From the NCBI RefSeq assembly GCF_024806495.1, contig NZ_JANUFF010000021.1, forward strand, positions 1 through 46,230: a stretch of 46,230 bases of DNA, read 5' to 3'. The number at the start of each line of letters is the position of its first letter. The stretch's first letter is position 1. Position numbers and translations under genes: made by a program. The DNA comes from Chryseobacterium sp. JUb7 (lineage in GTDB: Bacteria > Bacteroidota > Bacteroidia > Flavobacteriales > Weeksellaceae). Below are positions 35,195-44,459 of this stretch, one piece after another. The notes under the pieces were generated by a model. It was not told the DNA's origin. It worked only from the letters and a program-made list of their open reading frames with translations, and did not search any database.

Positions 35195-35891
35195 ATGCAC
35201 ATATCCCATATTTTTTGTCTCCAGAAAATGTTTATTTCATTTTTAACTATGGGAATTGGAAAGTTTGAAATAGGTTCAGCTTCAATATTATCAAAATATT
35301 TTTCATCAACAAGATTTAATCTTTTGACCTTTTTGTATATTTTTAATCTGGGCGTCAAGTAATTCATATTTAACGGATAGTGAATGTACATATCTTTCAA
35401 TTGCCCACTGACGGTTTGCTTTGGTGTCAGCACTTTTACCAAACCACCAAAATGTATCAATTCCGAGCTCTCTATAATCATTTGTTCTTTTTTCTAAATG
35501 TTCGGTAGTAATTCCAGCAAGCTGTAATTCGTGGGCTACAACCCATCCGCTTGGAAAAACCATTGCTATATCGATAATTCTATTTATTTCAGGAACAACA
35601 AACTCAAACTTGATGTCTGCATCAGCGTATTATGACCAATATTCTTTTTAGATGTTGAGTAATAATCTCTTTACCTAAATTGTGTTGTGGACTTTCAGGG
35701 TGTCTTTCAAAATTTGAATTATAGCTACTAATATGAAAAAAGTGTTTAGCCCTCAACATTCCATGTTTAAGTGATATCTTTCCATTGCAAAGTTTACAGC
35801 GTAATTGATTTTTGTCAATATTTAATCTGGGATTATCAAACTTCGTAATATCAATTTCTTCACCTGTATCAATATATTTTGCTGTTAACAT
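35029..35891 (-). pseudogene. coiA: Broken competence protein CoiA-like gene
   Basis: The minus strand encodes a CoiA-family protein in three frames. The first (35891-35622) has the N-terminal signature LRCKLCNGKISLKHGMLRAKHFFH, with the Cys pair and His residues, and HPESPQHNLGKEII. After a frameshift near 35630 the second reads YADADIKFEFVVPEINRIID and MVFPSGWVVAHELQLAGITT, a nuclease-like core, then RTNDYRELGIDTFWWFGKSA. A further shift near 35330-35480 leads to the C-terminal piece ending at 35029. CoiA assists DNA uptake and recombination in competent bacteria. At least two frameshifts make this copy non-functional. Its end is fused to a truncated lipoprotein gene, marking an island-internal junction. 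Confidence 0.7.
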
Positions 35892-36212
35892 GATTTAACC
35901 TGTAGGTTGCTTTATAAACGAATTTTTTTCAATTTAAAAAGTATTAAACACTTAAATTTTTTTTATTACGTAAGGAACTTAAATTTCATTGCTTTTCTTG
36001 TTAAAAATATATGATTTGCGAAAGACCTTAAATCATATTTTGTATTTAAATATTTTGAAAAAATGAAAATGCTACTTGATGTATTTGCAAATTTATTTCT
36101 TTTAATAGTACTTTTTTAAATTATATTTTTGATATTACTTGAGAGATATTGATTGACGCTAGTTTAGCAATTTCATCTAAATCTTCTACAAAAGTGTTCG
36201 GGAAATGCACCG
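35892..36212. other. AT-rich intergenic stretch at the island's right edge
   Basis: No gene is visible between the CoiA remnant and the att-like repeat. The stretch is A/T-rich and holds GTTCG at about 36205, similar to a tRNA T-loop, but no cloverleaf can be folded. Confidence 0.5.
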
Positions 36213-36222
36213 CTGCGGTCAC
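36213..36222 (+). repeat. Right att-like repeat of the tRNA-Arg 3' end
   Basis: CTGCGGTCAC repeats the last bases of tRNA-Arg at 7485-7494 in the same orientation, 28,728 bp away, and is immediately followed by a rho-independent terminator. This is what would remain of the original tRNA 3' end and its terminator after island integration. Confidence 0.4.
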
Positions 36223-36252
36223 AAAAGCCCCTAAAAATAGGGGCTTTTTTTT
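36223..36252 (+). terminator. Strong terminator beside the right att-like repeat
   Basis: The 11-bp stem AAAAGCCCCTA/TAGGGGCTTTT has an AAAA loop and is followed by a T-tract. No intact gene lies upstream for it, which fits a terminator displaced from tRNA-Arg. Confidence 0.85.
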
Positions 36253-36480
36253 ATATACTTCTGATTTCCTTTAAAATATTTTTAGTTTGCAGACTAGGTT
36301 ATTGATAGCTTAAAAATCACAATTATTTGAAATATTATTTAATCGATACTGTTTAATTTATTATATTTGATAGAATTTAATTTTTGGCTTATTATTTTGA
36401 GAATATTTTAAATTATAATCGAAAAAAGCCTTGGGTTAATACTCATAAAAACTAAAAACCATATTAAAAACAAATTAAAA

Positions 36481-38160
36481 ATGAAAAACTTTTTAAGGAA
36501 AAACGCATGGGATGCCGATAATGGCGGTCAATTTGTGGATCAAGAAGGGAATTATACCGATCTTTACTGGTATGCAAAAGGAGTACAGGTGATGAAATCT
36601 AAACCGATCAGTGATCCTACCAGCTGGTGGTTTTACGCCGCTATTCATGGACAGTATCTGGTTAGTACAGCCGAATCCGGTACTATTCCGACAGAATTTC
36701 CCAACTGGGAAAAGATTCAATCTATTCCCCCGGATGCACAATTAAATTCCCCTCCTTCAAAAAAACTGATTGATCTGTTTTGGGATCAATGCCAGCATGG
36801 GACATGGTTTTTCCCTCCTTGGCACAGAGGATATTTAGCGGCATTAGAAAATATTCTCAGAAATATTATTTCTCAGGAGTGTAATGGACCTGATACCTGG
36901 GCTTTACCTTATTGGAATTATCTGAATCAATCGCAAGTATTTGCTGAAAATAAAATTCCGCCGGCTTTTACGCTTTCTGATTTGCCGGATGGTTCGCCGA
37001 ATCCATTGTATGTGCCCGAAAGATATGGTCCCAATGGAGACAAAAATATCATGGTCATTGTAGCCCCGAATACAACTGAAGATCCCAGTGCTAATGATGA
37101 ATGCCAATGGGATACGATTTTCAGTGAACCCACATTGGAATCTACAGGAACAGGAAATTTAAATGGCTATTTTTACGGGGGTGAAGAAACAGGTTTTATG
37201 CATAGTAATGGCGGCTTTGGAGATCTGGAGTCTAATCCTCACAATTTCGTGCACGTTATGGTGGGAGGTTTTAATGGTCAGCCATGGACAGGTGATGGCT
37301 CAGATGCAATTGAAGGTTTGATGGCCGATCCCGGGATTGCAGGATTAGATCCTATATTTTATTTACATCATGCAAACGTAGATCGTATGTGGGCAGCCTG
37401 GAATGTAACCGGTAAAAATGCTAATTCGCAAAATCCTAACTGGCTTGCAGGGCCTTCATCGCAGGGTAATTCACAGTTTGCAATGCCGTTGGATGATTCC
37501 GGAACTCCCTGGTATTATACTCCTGAAGATGTACAGGATACAGAAAATCTAAAATATTATAATGGTGAGATGTATTCTTACTCTTATGATGATCTTTCAC
37601 TGGTTTCTTACGATACCACACCACCGGCTTCTTTACGGGAAAACTTAACGGAAAGATTGTCAAAACTGGGAGTTACCGGTACCATAGAAAAGAATTTAAA
37701 AATACCAACTCATATGAATAGTGAATTGATTGGGGCCAGCAAAAATTCAATCAGTCTGAATAGCGGCTCTACACAGGAAACTGTAAAGCTTGATTCTGCT
37801 GCCTGGAAATCTGTTTCAAAAAGCTTTTCGAAAGCCTCGGCAAATGAGCTTCCTGATGAAATTTATCTTCAGTTAGACAATGTCAGAGGAACAAATAATG
37901 CTAATTTCCTTTCACTTTATGTAAATGATATATTCGTAAGATCGGTTGCTCTTTTTGGTATTAGAATGGCTTCTCAAAAAGATAGTGCCCACGGAGAAGG
38001 TCTGACTTTTAAGTTCAATATTACTCATGTTATTGACAGCTTGCATCTTAAAGGGGATTTCGATATTAATTCTCTGGATGTTCAGATTAAAACCAGAAAT
38101 CCTATACCTGAAGAGAGTGGAATTACGGTAGGACGTATCAGCATTTATCGTATCAGCTAA
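36481..38160 (+). CDS. Tyrosinase / polyphenol oxidase-type copper enzyme
   Basis: The 559-residue protein is a type-3 copper oxidase. CuA ligands are visible as His56 (AAIHGQY), His106 and His115 (QCQHGTWFFPPWHRGYLAALE); Cys104 sits two residues before His106 (C-x-H), where fungal tyrosinases form a Cys-His thioether. CuB ligands are His254 and His258 (NPHNFVHVMVGG) plus the HH at 296-297 in LDPIFYLHHANVDRMWAAW. A C-terminal domain (about 425-559) resembles the KFDV-type domain of plant polyphenol oxidases that shields the active site. No Sec signal is visible, so it may be cytoplasmic or use another route. It oxidises phenols to quinones, possibly for melanin-like pigment. It is followed 9 bp later by a DUF2182 membrane protein gene, likely cotranscribed. 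Confidence 0.9.
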   Translation: MKNFLRKNAWDADNGGQFVDQEGNYTDLYWYAKGVQVMKSKPISDPTSWWFYAAIHGQYLVSTAESGTIPTEFPNWEKIQSIPPDAQLNSPPSKKLIDLFWDQCQHGTWFFPPWHRGYLAALENILRNIISQECNGPDTWALPYWNYLNQSQVFAENKIPPAFTLSDLPDGSPNPLYVPERYGPNGDKNIMVIVAPNTTEDPSANDECQWDTIFSEPTLESTGTGNLNGYFYGGEETGFMHSNGGFGDLESNPHNFVHVMVGGFNGQPWTGDGSDAIEGLMADPGIAGLDPIFYLHHANVDRMWAAWNVTGKNANSQNPNWLAGPSSQGNSQFAMPLDDSGTPWYYTPEDVQDTENLKYYNGEMYSYSYDDLSLVSYDTTPPASLRENLTERLSKLGVTGTIEKNLKIPTHMNSELIGASKNSISLNSGSTQETVKLDSAAWKSVSKSFSKASANELPDEIYLQLDNVRGTNNANFLSLYVNDIFVRSVALFGIRMASQKDSAHGEGLTFKFNITHVIDSLHLKGDFDINSLDVQIKTRNPIPEESGITVGRISIYRIS

Positions 38161-38169
38161 AGGAGCAAT

Positions 38170-38943
38170 ATGAAGTCTTTATGGAACAATAACATTACAA
38201 TTTATATTGTAATCCTTGGGATAAGTATTGTTGTATGGGTATTACTGCTCTTTAATCCAGGACATATCATGACGGTGGAACATTGCCATGCTTCGGCTTC
38301 CGGCGCATCCTACAGTTCACTGAAAATGCTGCTTCAGATGAACCCTTTTTCCGCCCAGTTATTAGGTTGGGGATTAATGGTCATTGCTATGATGCTTCCT
38401 AAGCTTATCTATCCTATCCAGTTGATCTTTGCACAGAGTCTGAAGCGCAATCGTTTTATGAATGCCTTTTTATTTGTGTTGGGGTATCTGGCTATATGGA
38501 TGTTTGTAGGAGTATTTATGATTGGAATCATTATGGTATCGAATCTTTTTATGCCTATGTCCTATATTCCCGCCTTGGGAGTGTTGATTATTGCTGTAAT
38601 TTGGCAGTTTTCTCCTTACAAACAGAAGTTTTTGAATTTAGGGCATGATCATTATATACTTTCGGCATTTGGATGGGATGCTGCCCGGGATGCATTACGC
38701 TATGGGCTGCAGCACGGAATTTGGTGTGTTGGATCAGGATGGGCTTTAATGTTGTTTCCGATGTTATTACCTTCAGGGCATAATGTAGCCATGATTATGG
38801 TGACTTTCATTATGTTGAGCGAGCATCTGGAAAATCCGCAGTATCCGGAATGGAAAATCAATCCTAGGCTTAAGGCTGTACGATACATTATTGCTCAGGC
38901 TAAAATTAAGCTAATGATTTTAGAAAGAAGCAAGAGCAGATAG
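38170..38943 (+). CDS. DUF2182 membrane protein, putative metal-handling partner of tyrosinase
   Basis: The 257-residue protein has about six hydrophobic segments. Family marks are WGLMVIAMMLPKLIYPIQLI after TM1-2 and the segment LRYGLQHGIWCVGSGWALMLFPMLLP, where DUF2182 proteins normally have a Cys-rich GLYCVGCCWALM motif; here only one Cys remains. An HCH cluster (VEHCHAS, about 37-43) and several Met residues facing the first periplasmic loop could bind copper. The DUF2182 family is described as predicted metal-binding integral membrane proteins. Tight coupling to a copper enzyme suggests copper delivery or insertion for tyrosinase; this is inference. A terminator follows. Confidence 0.75.
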   Translation: MKSLWNNNITIYIVILGISIVVWVLLLFNPGHIMTVEHCHASASGASYSSLKMLLQMNPFSAQLLGWGLMVIAMMLPKLIYPIQLIFAQSLKRNRFMNAFLFVLGYLAIWMFVGVFMIGIIMVSNLFMPMSYIPALGVLIIAVIWQFSPYKQKFLNLGHDHYILSAFGWDAARDALRYGLQHGIWCVGSGWALMLFPMLLPSGHNVAMIMVTFIMLSEHLENPQYPEWKINPRLKAVRYIIAQAKIKLMILERSKSR

Positions 38944-38981
38944 AATATCCAGGAGAATTTTTGGAATGTTTAATAAATATG

Positions 38982-39015
38982 ACCCTCCTTTAAGCTATTT
39001 TAAGGGAGGGTATTT
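38982..39015 (+). terminator. Terminator of the tyrosinase operon
   Basis: The 12-bp stem ACCCTCCTTTAA/TTAAGGGAGGGT (one T-G wobble) has a 6-base loop and is followed by ATTTT. The rest of the gap to 39338 holds no gene. Confidence 0.85.
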
Positions 39016-39338
39016 TATATTCCGAAGGCGTTTTCTTTTAAATCCAGAATTACGGAAAAATAAGGCTTTTCTTTTTATGGTGTAGTAAATGAGACTGTGA
39101 AATTTCTGGGCAATTATTAAATTTGTACTTGGTGAGATTAGAAATGTCAATTTCTTATCAAAGCATAGATCTGAGTAAGGTTATAATGTTGGAAAAATAG
39201 TTGTGTTTTGGAAATAATAGAAAGATGTTGGATTACGTTTGAGATAGATTCTTTTTATTAAATAAACGGTCGGTTTTATGTAATTGCTAACATATTTCTT
39301 TATCAAAGCTTTTTTGTTTTCTTTTCAGTACATTTTCG

Positions 39339-39390
39339 TTGTACACAAAATCTAATTACAGTATATTTGCTGGAAATGAGTAAAGTGTAC
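39339..39390 (+). promoter_or_regulatory. Promoter and spaced inverted repeat before the resolvase
   Basis: TTG (39339-39341), 20 bases and TATATTTG (39362-39369) make a good Bacteroidota promoter. GTACAC at 39341-39346 and GTGTAC at 39385-39390 form an inverted repeat flanking it, ending 2 bp before the ATG at 39393. Such a site could be bound by the resolvase itself (autoregulation or a recombination site). Confidence 0.55.
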
Positions 39391-39392
39391 TT

Positions 39393-39953
39393 ATGTTAAT
39401 TGGATATGCAAGAGTAAGCAAGTTTGAACAAAATCTCGATTTACAAACTGATGCTTTAGAGAATCTCGAAATTGAGAAAATATTTATCGACAAAGTAAGT
39501 GGTGTAAAATCGGAAAAACCACAACTCAATGAATTATTAAAGTTTATACGAAAAGGAGATACTTTAACTGTTTGGAGGTTAGATAGAGTTGGAAGAACTA
39601 CAGTTGGATTAATTCAGTTCGTAACAGAATTGAATCAAAAAGGAATACATTTTAAATCTATTTCAGAAAACATCGATACAAGCTCTGCCAGTGGAAAATT
39701 AATCTTTCAAATATTTTGTGTTTTAGCAGAACATGAGAGAAATGTCCTTATAGAAAGAACTAATGCAGGATTAAAGTCTGCAAGAGCCAGAGGAAAAAAC
39801 GGAGGTAGACCAAAAGGAATGACTGAAAAATATAAAAAGATTGCACCATTAGTAAAGTCCTCTTATGAAAGTAAGGAACTTCCTATTGAAGAAATTATGA
39901 AAGCTTTCAAAATTGGAAGCAAAACAACATTTTATAAAATAGTTAAATCTTAA
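39393..39953 (+). CDS. Small serine recombinase (resolvase/invertase family)
   Basis: The 186-residue protein is a complete small serine recombinase. YARVS with catalytic Ser9, the DLQ segment, LTVWRLDRVGRTTVGLI with Arg62/65/68 and SSASGKLIFQIFCVLAEHERNVLIERTNAGL are all present. A C-terminal helix-turn-helix (about 145-186, PIEEIMKAFKIGSKTTFYKIV) follows the GRPKG hinge. It catalyses site-specific DNA cleavage and rejoining through a 5'-phosphoserine link. The length equals that of Tn3-type resolvases and invertases. It stands 58 bp before the AAA/subtilase pair on the same strand, suggesting that the defence pair travels with it. No transposase is seen beside it. Confidence 0.92.
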   Translation: MLIGYARVSKFEQNLDLQTDALENLEIEKIFIDKVSGVKSEKPQLNELLKFIRKGDTLTVWRLDRVGRTTVGLIQFVTELNQKGIHFKSISENIDTSSASGKLIFQIFCVLAEHERNVLIERTNAGLKSARARGKNGGRPKGMTEKYKKIAPLVKSSYESKELPIEEIMKAFKIGSKTTFYKIVKS

Positions 39954-40011
39954 ATTAATAGCTATTTGAGCTTATTCAAATATTTATTGTTATTTTGTAT
40001 ATTAAAGACTT

Positions 40012-40992
40012 ATGGCTGCAGCAGAACAAATAAAGAGTTTAATTAAATCATACGGGGTTGGTGACGATGGCAGATTTTATGCTACCGCCATGCAAATTGC
40101 CGCCGCTGAAGCTAAAAAAGGGCATGTCATTTTAGCAGATGAAATAAAAAAGCTTATTGATAACGCAAAGTCAAGCAAATCAAAATTCACAGGCATCATA
40201 AAGCCACTTCATGATAGTGTTGGTCAAAAGGAATTAAACGAATTATTAGAACTTATTCAGCCAGAGTTTAAGCTTAGTAGTATGATTTTATCTTCTAAAA
40301 TCAACAAGTCACTTAGACGGATACTAGATGAACAATCTAAAATTGAACTTTTAAAACATCATAATCTTGAGCCTAGAAAAAAACTATTATTTGCCGGTCC
40401 TCCTGGATGTGGAAAGACGATGTCTGCTAGCGCTCTTGCAAGCGAACTAGCTATTCCCTTATTTGTTATCAGGCTCGATGGTCTTATTAGCAAATATATG
40501 GGAGAATCGATTGCAAAGCTTAGGCTAATTTTTAATGCAATGCATCAATTTCGAGCTGTCTACCTTTTTGATGAATTTGATAGTGTAGGAACTACCCGAA
40601 CAAGTCTTAATGAAGTCGGAGAAATCAAGAGAGTTTTAAATAGTTTTCTATTGCAGTTGGAGAAGGACAACTCCAACAGTGTAATCATTGCTGCTACTAA
40701 TATTCCTGAATTTTTAGATACAGCTCTCTTTAGACGCTTTGATGATATAATCATTTACACATTACCGGAATTACCGGAAATTAAAAAGCTATATTTGAAA
40801 AGATTGGATGAACTTAATTTAAGTAATAGTTTTAATTTAGAAAAAATTGCTAAAGAGTCAATAGGCCTCAGTTATTCTGAGATTTCGAGAGTTTGTGAAG
40901 ATCTTGCAAAAGATATTTTGGTGTATGGGATAAATGAAATTTCTGAGAATGACTTTATTGATTCGATAAAGCATAGAAAGAAACCATTTTAA
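40012..40992 (+). CDS. ietA: AAA+ ATPase, IetA-like defence protein
   Basis: The 326-residue AAA+ ATPase has Walker A GPPGCGKT at 129-136, a pore-loop-like KYMGES at 161-166, Walker B VYLFDEFD at 183-190, sensor 1 (IIAATNIPEF) and an arginine-finger stretch LFRRFDD. The N-terminal ~120 residues are helical, with a glycine-rich start, and the C-terminal end is the small helical lid. It is followed 8 bp later by an S8 subtilase gene. This exact pair, one AAA ATPase and one large subtilase, is the two-gene IetAS system, known from plasmid incompatibility/toxin-antitoxin work and as an anti-phage system. The assumed logic is that the ATPase controls the protease; the mechanism is not established here. 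Confidence 0.85.
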   Translation: MAAAEQIKSLIKSYGVGDDGRFYATAMQIAAAEAKKGHVILADEIKKLIDNAKSSKSKFTGIIKPLHDSVGQKELNELLELIQPEFKLSSMILSSKINKSLRRILDEQSKIELLKHHNLEPRKKLLFAGPPGCGKTMSASALASELAIPLFVIRLDGLISKYMGESIAKLRLIFNAMHQFRAVYLFDEFDSVGTTRTSLNEVGEIKRVLNSFLLQLEKDNSNSVIIAATNIPEFLDTALFRRFDDIIIYTLPELPEIKKLYLKRLDELNLSNSFNLEKIAKESIGLSYSEISRVCEDLAKDILVYGINEISENDFIDSIKHRKKPF

Positions 40993-41000
40993 CCTAAAAT

Positions 41001-43463
41001 ATGCCTCAATTTTTACGTGATCACATTTTTCTCAAAGAACGTACAGCTCCACTGCCTTATACCTCCGTTTCTACGGGGAGAAGTAAAGTAAAACCGCGTC
41101 TAAATCTTGACAGAGCAGTTCAAGGGCAAAAAATACAAAATGAATTTAACGAAGCTGTTGATATTTTTAAGGTACTTGCTCCTGAAGTTGAGTTCGTTTA
41201 TCTTGTTTTCAAATCGGCACCAGGATTCCTTTTAGATATCGATAAATTTGAAGATGCAAGTTTGAATTACAGACTCGCTTCATACAGGAGAATACCTGGT
41301 GAAAGCTTGGAAGACGATACCTACGAAGCAACTGTCTGTATGAATCCTAGAGCCATTGGTGGCTTTTTACGGAAAGTGGAACAGTATATCGGTGAAGAAA
41401 CTGCTAGAGGAAATCCTAAGCATCAGAATCTCATTGCTAATATTGAGTCAATCAAAAGTGCAACATTAAAAAGTTTTTGGCAGGAGCCCGAACTTGCATT
41501 TCCGGAATCTGGAGAGAGTACATGGTGGGAAATCTGGATATATAGAAATTCTTTAATATCAACTGATGAACAACTTGGAAAAATTTTTGAAATTTTGGCA
41601 AATGCTGAGATCCGAATCGGGAGAGGTAGGCATCTTTCTTTCCCAGAACATATTGTTTTCTTAGTTTATGGAAATGCAATCCAACTAGGTAATTCTATTT
41701 TATATACTGATTCTCTTTCGGAATTAAGAAAACCTAAAGAAACAGCAGACTTTTTTACTTATCTTGATAAGCAAGAGCAAAATGATTGGATTCAAAACCT
41801 CAATGAAAGAATAGATAATTATCAGGTGGTAGGTAATGTATCTGTTTGTTTATTAGATACAGGTGTTAATATCGCTCATCCGCTATTGGAAAATTTGATT
41901 AATGTTCGGAATTTAGATACAATTGAGCCATCTTGGTCTAAAAGTGATTCTCATAGGCAAGGTCATGGTACGCCTATGGCGGGATTGATTATGTACGGGG
42001 ATTTGAGTGATGCCATGGATGGATTTAACAGGATAGAGATTTACCATGATCTCGAAAGTATAAAGATTATTGAACCAAGCCAACCGAATAATCCTGAACT
42101 ATATGGTGCTATAACACAGGAGGCTATTGCTCGAGCAGAATTAATCAATCCACGAAGTAAAAGGATTGTTTGCATGGCAGTAACGAGTGATACATTAGCG
42201 CATTTAGGAAGACCTTCATCTTGGTCAGCAGCAATAGATCAAAGAATTTTTGGAGATCCAGATAATCCAAATATTACAACTCTATTTTTTGTATCCTCTG
42301 GCAACATTCCGATGGATGATCGGATAAATTTTCCAATAATTAATGATGAATATTCAATTGAGGATCCTGCGCAATCCTTTAATGCAGTTACCGTAGGTGC
42401 ATATACTTTAAAGGATGCAATAGATTTTAATCAGTTTCCTGAAGCATTATTGGTTGCTCAAAGGGGAGATATGGCACCATGTAATAAAACATCTATAATG
42501 TGGCAACAAGAATGGCCAAGAAAACCTGATATTGTTATGGAGGGTGGAAATCAAGGAATTTTTAGTGAAGGAATAATTGACCCGGATTCGTTGTCTCTTT
42601 TATCGACCGCGAAAGGTGGATTAGGACGTTCATGGTTTACAACATTCGGAGATACAAGTGCTTCAACAGCTTTGGCAAGTAAATTTGCAGCACAGCTTTA
42701 TGAATCTTATCCAGCATATTGGCCTGAGACTATTAGAGCATTAATTATTCATTCAGCAGATTGGACTGACTCTATGCTGGGCGGACATCAGATTTCAGAG
42801 TTATCTATTGATCGTAAGCTTGCTCTTTTATCAACTGTGGGATATGGTGTTCCGAATTTTAATAAAGCAAAATTTAGTGCTAATAATTCACTTTCATTAA
42901 TTATTGAAAGATATCTGGAACCATATAAATTTGAAGATAATAGAGTTAAAACAAATGAATTTCATCTTATAGACTTACCATGGCCTGCTGATGTGCTTCA
43001 GGAACTAATGAATACTCCTGTCCAGTTAAAACTAACGTTGTCGTATTTCATCGAGCCTAATCCAGGTAATCGTCAATATGAACTTGCAGCAAGCTACCGT
43101 TCGCATGGCTTAAGATTTAAAATGATTGATACAAACGAGAGCGAAGAGGCATTTTCTGCAAGAGTAAGTAAAGCAGCTCGCGATGACAATTATATTCCCG
43201 AAGGAAATGAGCATTGGATTCTTGGCTCAAAAGCTCGTGATAAAGGATCTATCCATAAAGATATTTGGGAAGGAACAGCTATAGATCTTTCGACACGAAA
43301 TAAAATTGCAATTTATCCTGTAGGAGGTTGGTGGAAAAACAGAAAGCAACTTGCTCGCTATACCAAGCAGATTCGCTATAGCTTAATTGTAACAATTGAA
43401 ACATCAGATATAGATGTTGATATTTACACTCCAGTTCTTTTACAAGTTCCAATTGAAATTTAA
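41001..43463 (+). CDS. ietS: S8 subtilase, IetS-like defence protease
   Basis: The 820-residue protein has a roughly 275-residue N-terminal region without a signal peptide, then a subtilisin domain. Asp286 lies in VCLLDTGVNIAHPLL, His322 in RQGHGTPMAGL, the oxyanion Asn435 in FFVSSGN and Ser553 in FGDTSASTALASKFAA. The usual GTS is DTS here. About 200 C-terminal residues form a beta-rich domain. All triad residues are present, so an active intracellular serine protease is expected. It is the larger half of the IetAS pair, encoded 8 bp downstream of the ATPase, and probably cleaves host or invader proteins when triggered; the substrate is not known from sequence. A repeat motif follows at 43469. 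Confidence 0.87.
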   Translation: MPQFLRDHIFLKERTAPLPYTSVSTGRSKVKPRLNLDRAVQGQKIQNEFNEAVDIFKVLAPEVEFVYLVFKSAPGFLLDIDKFEDASLNYRLASYRRIPGESLEDDTYEATVCMNPRAIGGFLRKVEQYIGEETARGNPKHQNLIANIESIKSATLKSFWQEPELAFPESGESTWWEIWIYRNSLISTDEQLGKIFEILANAEIRIGRGRHLSFPEHIVFLVYGNAIQLGNSILYTDSLSELRKPKETADFFTYLDKQEQNDWIQNLNERIDNYQVVGNVSVCLLDTGVNIAHPLLENLINVRNLDTIEPSWSKSDSHRQGHGTPMAGLIMYGDLSDAMDGFNRIEIYHDLESIKIIEPSQPNNPELYGAITQEAIARAELINPRSKRIVCMAVTSDTLAHLGRPSSWSAAIDQRIFGDPDNPNITTLFFVSSGNIPMDDRINFPIINDEYSIEDPAQSFNAVTVGAYTLKDAIDFNQFPEALLVAQRGDMAPCNKTSIMWQQEWPRKPDIVMEGGNQGIFSEGIIDPDSLSLLSTAKGGLGRSWFTTFGDTSASTALASKFAAQLYESYPAYWPETIRALIIHSADWTDSMLGGHQISELSIDRKLALLSTVGYGVPNFNKAKFSANNSLSLIIERYLEPYKFEDNRVKTNEFHLIDLPWPADVLQELMNTPVQLKLTLSYFIEPNPGNRQYELAASYRSHGLRFKMIDTNESEEAFSARVSKAARDDNYIPEGNEHWILGSKARDKGSIHKDIWEGTAIDLSTRNKIAIYPVGGWWKNRKQLARYTKQIRYSLIVTIETSDIDVDIYTPVLLQVPIEI

Positions 43464-43468
43464 TTGTA

Positions 43469-43484
43469 ATCTCAAAAAACGATA
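43469..43484 (+). repeat. ATCTCAAAAAACGATA repeat, copy 1
   Basis: The motif lies 6 bp after the subtilase stop and recurs exactly at 44895-44910, with a 13-base core at 45863. Confidence 0.55.
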
Positions 43485-43553
43485 AATATTCACGGTAAAT
43501 GAACAGGCGATTAATACCTTTGCTTATTGAGGCTTCGTAAATACAATTAAGCA

Positions 43554-44345
43554 ATGAAATTACTATTTTTAATTTTTCTGTCATTTTTTCCTAGTACATT
43601 AACTGCCCAAAAAATTGACAGTTCAAATATTAAGATCAGCTATATTGTGAAATTCTTAAGAGACACAACCGATGTAACTTCAAAAAAGGAAGAAATAACA
43701 GGGTTATGGATTGGGGGAAATACATCAATTTTTAAAAGTGACCAAAAAGCGAAATACGATTCTCTCGCTTTAGAAACTATTAAAAATAGTATTAAAAATG
43801 CAACAGATGGCAACATGGTAATAGATTTTTCCAAACTTCCCAAACCTTCTTTTGTTCCGGAAGTATATAAAAAAGACCATACAATAGATATTTTTGATAA
43901 AATCTTAAATACCACCTACGAATTTCAAGCGCAGGAAGAAATTAAATGGATAATTATTAATGAAACTAAGACAATAGGAGCCTATAAATGCCGCAAGGCC
44001 ACTGGTAGATACAGAAATAAAAATATTACGGCCTGGTATACTGAAGAAATTCCTATTTCAGAAGGGCCATATACTTTTAAAGGGCTGCCAGGACTTGTTG
44101 TAGAAGCTTATGATGACAAATATTTTTTTCATTTTATATTTGTTGGATTGAGTAATATAAAAGAGCCTATTATCAGTATTAGAAATACTGTTAAAACCGA
44201 CTATATAAAATTTATCAGGAAAAGAAACGATTTTCAAAATGATCCAGTAGGTGCTTATTTTTCGGCTACCGGAAAAACCATCGCAAAAGAACAACAGGAA
44301 AGGATCTTAAAATTACATAAAAGCAGAAACAATCATTTGGACTGA
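43554..44345 (+). CDS. GLPGLI family exported protein
   Basis: The 263-residue protein has a signal peptide (about 1-19, ending LTAQ) and the name-giving motif YTFKGLPGLVVEAYD at about 177-191. Upstream, IGAYKCRKATGRYRNKNITAWYTEEIPISEGP is the typical 'C.KA......AWYt..IP...GP' stretch of the family. GLPGLI proteins are widespread in Bacteroidota, exported, and of unknown function. The length fits the family. It lies 90 bp after the subtilase gene on the same strand, with the repeat motif between, so it is likely a separate unit. Confidence 0.85.
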   Translation: MKLLFLIFLSFFPSTLTAQKIDSSNIKISYIVKFLRDTTDVTSKKEEITGLWIGGNTSIFKSDQKAKYDSLALETIKNSIKNATDGNMVIDFSKLPKPSFVPEVYKKDHTIDIFDKILNTTYEFQAQEEIKWIIINETKTIGAYKCRKATGRYRNKNITAWYTEEIPISEGPYTFKGLPGLVVEAYDDKYFFHFIFVGLSNIKEPIISIRNTVKTDYIKFIRKRNDFQNDPVGAYFSATGKTIAKEQQERILKLHKSRNNHLD

Positions 44346-44459
44346 TTAAATTATAGTGATATTATATAAATATACAATCTAGAATAAGATTTATTACTCT
44401 TTAATAAAATAAATCTGTATTAATATTTACATTTTTATTAAAATACACAAAAAAAACAA

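Noticed and set aside
36150..36222. Second tRNA gene near the right att-like repeat (GTTCG followed by CTGCGGTCA)
   Set aside because: No matching acceptor 5' strand, anticodon arm or proper T-stem can be folded; only the last ten bases match the tRNA.
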